From positions 14,717,326-14,781,325 of the forward strand of contig JACAXG010000009.1 of assembly GCA_018881555.1 (NCBI GenBank): a DNA stretch of 64,000 nt, in the 5' to 3' direction. The notes beneath the pieces are model-generated. The model worked only from the letters and a program-made list of their open reading frames with translations, searched no databases and was not told the DNA's origin. Shown here in pieces: positions 61,605 through 64,000 of this stretch; within the stretch, counting starts at the first letter, position 1, and every line of letters begins with the position of its first letter. The DNA comes from Amblyornis subalaris (taxonomy: Eukaryota > Chordata > Aves > Passeriformes > Ptilonorhynchidae). Made by a program: the position numbers and the translations under genes.

Positions 61605-64000
61605 CAGATTTCAGAATATCAGAAATCGAACCAGCAGTATTTTTTTCTTAGCTGGAGAACAGGTTACTTTTCAAGATAAATATTTTTCAGGATTTTTTTT
61701 TAAAGGCAGATAAACATCTGACATTACATCCTTTGGAGTTCCAGGAATGTAAAATTGAATTTCTAGTTATACAGATAGATTGGGTTGCAGTGGTCATAAA
61801 AGGATTCTGGTCAACAATTCAACAGTGAGAACAGCAGCACTGTTTTGAAATGGTCATGACAGCAACAGCAACAAAATTCAGCTGTTCTCTCATTTTGGAC
61901 TATGAAGTCAGTGAAGCAGTCGTTCCCAGACAGTGAGGATGATCTTACGGGTTCCTGTTAAAAAACTAAGGAAAAGGAAGAGCTAAAAGGTAAACTGTGT
62001 GAATTTCCCTAAGCCCTTTTTTACTTTAATAATATATAGAACAGTAAAAAAAATATTAATTTTGCAGGTAGATTTCAGTAACAAATAGGAGGGAAATCTG
62101 AGAAGAAAATACTCAATAGCTCTGATATCAAATGCCTCTACCCACAGTATTGCTTTTTGGCTCAACCTTAACACAACACATTTTTATTTCAATACACAAT
62201 CTAATTAAGGAATAAAATGTTGGTTTGGATAATTCATTCCCTCCCCACACTGACATATCTTCTTGCCAGAATTCCACAGTGGCAAGATTGTTCTTTGTGT
62301 CAGTAGCTCACAACTGAGTGATACATATGCTTGTTTAAGTATGTTTTTTTCCAATTAAATATATGTAGCACACAAAAGAAACATACTGCATGCACGTATA
62401 AGACACACAGTAGAAGAAGAGGCACAAGAGTGAATAAAATATACTATGAAATGAAGACTTTCATGAAACTGGTTTTAGTTACAGAAAAATGAAGCTTTTA
62501 ACCATAATCAATGCTTCAAGCTGTTTTGGAAATAATCCAAGAGATATGAAATCAGAATGAAGTACATGAAAGCTTCTGGGTTTGAAATAGTAACAGCTGT
62601 GTCTAGAGAACCTGGACAAGAGGGCTTCTTATTCAAATATGTCTGTTTTAAATAGTATGTCTCATTCAAGCATACATCTCAGTCCATTAAAACAAAGAAA
62701 AAACCAGGGTAAGCACACAGGACAAACACCATACGATCTTCAATAAACAGCCTTATAATCAAACCCTATGTAATTATTTCAAGAATTGAGTTCCAAAAAT
62801 ATGTTGTGATTCCATGAAATGTACCCTTAAGGATTTGTGAAAAAGAATAGATATTCTAGGAGCTGTGCCCATTTATCCCGTTTTGTTCCACATGAAAGAA
62901 ATTATATTAAATCAACTGAATATCTGGAAAGAATTAAATCATCATCTCTCATTGGCAAACCTAAAGGAAAAATCAAAAGAAAGCATGGTTTTATGTAATA
63001 AAAGTTCTCATGTTTCATGGAGTAAAAGGGAAAAAACTAACTGCCAAAGGGAAAGTTTTTGTTGCCTTTGGTTATTCTTCTCAGACGATACCTTATGGAG
63101 TTCTCCTCTGCTCCCTTTTATTATCTTTATTCAATGATATAAAATTCCAGACATAATGAAATGAAACCATTTCAAATGCTATCGCAGTAAGTCCTACAGG
63201 AACAAACTTTTCTCTGTAGCAGCTGATGCAGTGACAGTCACTGGCACTATAGAGGAGCAACTGAAGCTGACTGGTCCCCTCAGCAGGATTCTTTTTAATG
63301 ATAGAAATGTCTGACTTATTCACTGCCCTTGATTTCTATTTAAAGTAGCACGTGGGCCAAAATCTGCCTTTGTTAATGAGGTTTCAGAGGTGTAAATGAA
63401 AGCAAGGACTTTCGCCAGCAGACTAAGCTCACCACAGGCTCCTAGTGATTTACCTCAGAGATGGCTTTAGTTCAGTAATGCAGTTTTACAAGTCACATTG
63501 CACTGTTCTTTAATTTATATTTAGTTTTGGCATATCATGCCTGTGTATTAGCTATCATTAAACCACCATAAATTGTTCAGGGCTCAACTTTAATTTAATC
63601 TGCACTCTGACAGGAAAATCTGATGATTTTCACCAGCTGTGGCTGTGTACCTCAGAATTTAATAAGGCAGAGACAATCTATGAATACTAGAAATTATAAA
63701 TGAGATGAACACTTACATCTCTGCATAACAGAGATAAACTAAAATGTCTTTTTTCCTTCCAGAAAATGTGAAAAAGTGGTGTTTCAACACCTTATTTGTG
63801 GGTTTAGCAGAAACATCAGTATCTGGGTGTCCTCTTACATCTCAGGTCATTCTTCAGTAGCACTTAGTCCTTCCCTCAATCTCTTCCACTCCCTGCTGAC
63901 CTCCTATTGTTCATTTTCCTTAGACAAGTTTATTGATTCACAGTACTTGATCTTTAATCTCTCTGGTAGGGATTCCCCAATCTCCTGCTGAAGACTCTAT

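Larger units (their letters stand above)
56985..64000. other. Intergenic DNA right of KERA to window end, no gene seen
   Basis: Seven kilobases with no recognisable coding exon. Epiphycan, the next cluster member in other amniotes, was looked for and not found. Small repeats are present at 61144-61179 and 61582-61604. A non-coding first exon of a neighbouring gene could be hidden here and could not be recognised. Confidence 0.5.

Noticed and set aside
63760..63991. Acceptor-like TTTTTTCCTTCCAG followed by an open frame near the right edge
   Set aside because: The translated sequence does not resemble epiphycan or any protein I know, and no matching donor can be judged.
1..64000. CRISPR arrays, operons, tRNA or rRNA genes
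   Set aside because: None was seen; this is vertebrate nuclear DNA, and the repeats present are microsatellites and retroelements.

Overview
This is an unfinished-assembly window (scattered single Ns at 1626, 17999-18000, 18009, 26167, 29646 and 47449) from a vertebrate, almost certainly a bird. The evidence is avian-like small leucine-rich proteoglycan (SLRP) genes, several CR1 LINE fragments with the typical avian 3' end, and a solo LTR of a type I remember as common in neoavian and passerine genomes rather than chicken. The species cannot be fixed from sequence alone.

Layout: the window holds part of the conserved tandem SLRP cluster, all genes on the + strand and head to tail. Positions 2376-2514 and 3601-3795 are the last two coding exons of decorin (DCN, class I), whose earlier exons lie to the left of the window. 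After about 17 kb of intergenic DNA with two CR1 fragments and a 1,080-bp solo LTR comes complete lumican (LUM, class II). It has a candidate non-coding exon 1 ending at 22462, coding exon 2 (25528-26404) and exon 3 (32539-32693), for a 343-residue protein. Another 11 kb or so to the right is complete keratocan (KERA, class II). It has a candidate TATA box at 45107, non-coding exon 1 ending at 45212, coding exon 2 (46764-47649) and exon 3 (52175-52347), for a 352-residue protein. The remaining 11.6 kb to the right holds no coding sequence I can recognise. The next gene in the amniote cluster, epiphycan, must lie outside the window or be absent.

How the genes work together: decorin, lumican and keratocan are secreted proteoglycans that bind collagen fibrils and set fibril diameter and spacing in connective tissue. 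Lumican and keratocan are the main keratan-sulphate proteoglycans of corneal stroma. LUM and KERA share one structure: a non-coding first exon, a large second exon with a near-complete LRR domain, and a phase-1 intron before a short C-terminal exon. This fits an origin by tandem duplication.

The rest is ordinary intronic and intergenic DNA with CR1 pieces, microsatellites (a 166-bp GGAGA tract, a 22-base G run), a few short tandem or inverted repeats and one perfect 13-bp hairpin. I found no RNA genes, no CRISPR, and nothing that amounts to a new biological system. The observations under findings are modest.
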